Shown here: piece after piece, positions 63,844-64,000 of the stretch | Numbering within the stretch: the first letter of the stretch is position 1 | Layout of the letters: each line of letters starts with the position of its first letter | From: Labilithrix luteola | GTDB taxonomy: Bacteria; Myxococcota_A; Polyangia; Polyangiales; Polyangiaceae | DNA length: 64,000 nt | Reading direction: 5' to 3' | NCBI RefSeq assembly: GCF_001263205.1 | Contig: NZ_CP012333.1 | Location: forward strand, 9,405,501-9,469,500 | Notes under the pieces: model-generated | Told to the model about the DNA's origin: nothing | The model's database searches: none | What the model saw: the letters and a program-made list of their open reading frames with translations, nothing else | Made by a program: the position numbers and the translations under genes

Positions 63844-64000
63844 TCAGGCCGCGGCGCGGAAGGCCTGTGTTGCGCGGAGGGCCGGGATCGACGTGATGCG
63901 AGGGTGGAAGAGGGCGACCCGACGACGGAAGAGCCCAGGTGCGATTCCGAACAGGCGCTTGAACGCCTTGGCGAACGCGAACTCCGACGTGTAGCCGAGC
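63844..64000 (-). CDS. C-terminal end of an AraC-family regulator (runs off the window)
   Basis: 52 codons to TGA at 63844, open at base 64000. The reading LGYTSEFAFAKAFKRLFGIA then PGLFRRRVAL is the second HTH of AraC-type regulators (GYxSxxxFxxAFKRxFGxxP). The rest lies outside the window. Confidence 0.9.
   Translation of the reverse strand, partial: LGYTSEFAFAKAFKRLFGIAPGLFRRRVALFHPRITSIPALRATQAFRAAA

Overview
The window is high-GC chromosomal DNA that reads as a myxobacterium (Myxococcota, probably Polyangiales). The evidence is two membrane-anchored Ser/Thr kinases, PEGA-type surface proteins, many lipoproteins with heme-binding CxxCH motifs, a protein ending in a MYXO-CTERM sorting signal, and an integrase arrangement like that of Myxococcus phage Mx8. 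Species cannot be fixed from the sequence alone.

1-20.4 kb is ordinary core-like DNA. It holds a DUF3570 outer-membrane protein followed by two heme-motif lipoproteins, a lipoprotein hydrolase, methylmalonate-semialdehyde dehydrogenase (mmsA), and a TetR repressor divergent from a CFA synthase/EmrE operon with a clear palindromic operator. A CobW GTPase, a truncated EF-G paralogue with degraded GTPase motifs, a GNAT acetyltransferase, and a regulator with two LuxR-type HTH domains follow. Then come a pentaheme OmcA/MtrC-like lipoprotein, a V4R/STAS signalling protein, a histidyl-tRNA synthetase and an SPW-type membrane protein.

20.4-34.8 kb is accessory and partly decayed: gene remnants, a DinB protein, a beta-propeller fragment, two overlapping Imm50-like immunity genes and a relic of a tyrosine recombinase. 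It continues with a frameshifted phage-type gene, a secreted trypsin-like protease, and a PIN-domain protein next to a PD-(D/E)XK-like nuclease, which is a candidate two-gene defence module.

34,808-49,349 is a complete 14.5-kb integrative element in the 3' end of a tRNA-Gly(CCC) gene, bounded by 21-bp direct repeats. The attachment site lies inside the integrase gene, so integration replaces the integrase C-terminus; the displaced original 3' end lies at the opposite edge (34,809-35,150). The element carries regulators, a tightly overlapping replication operon (HTH initiator plus DnaB helicase) with an iteron array and 13-mer tandem repeats inside the initiator gene (a lambda-like internal origin), and an HTH repressor beneath a GTTCAC operator array. 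It also has a Mu gpI-like protease, a tail-associated protein and a tape-measure-like protein. I see no terminase, portal or major capsid gene, so it looks like a phage satellite or reduced prophage.

49.4-64 kb returns to core-like DNA: a lipoprotein, a membrane protein, an isoaspartyl peptidase, a MYXO-CTERM pseudo-protease (catalytic His and Ser replaced), guaA, two Ser/Thr kinases with PEGA-type proteins, dUTPase, a large membrane protein, and the end of an AraC-family regulator.
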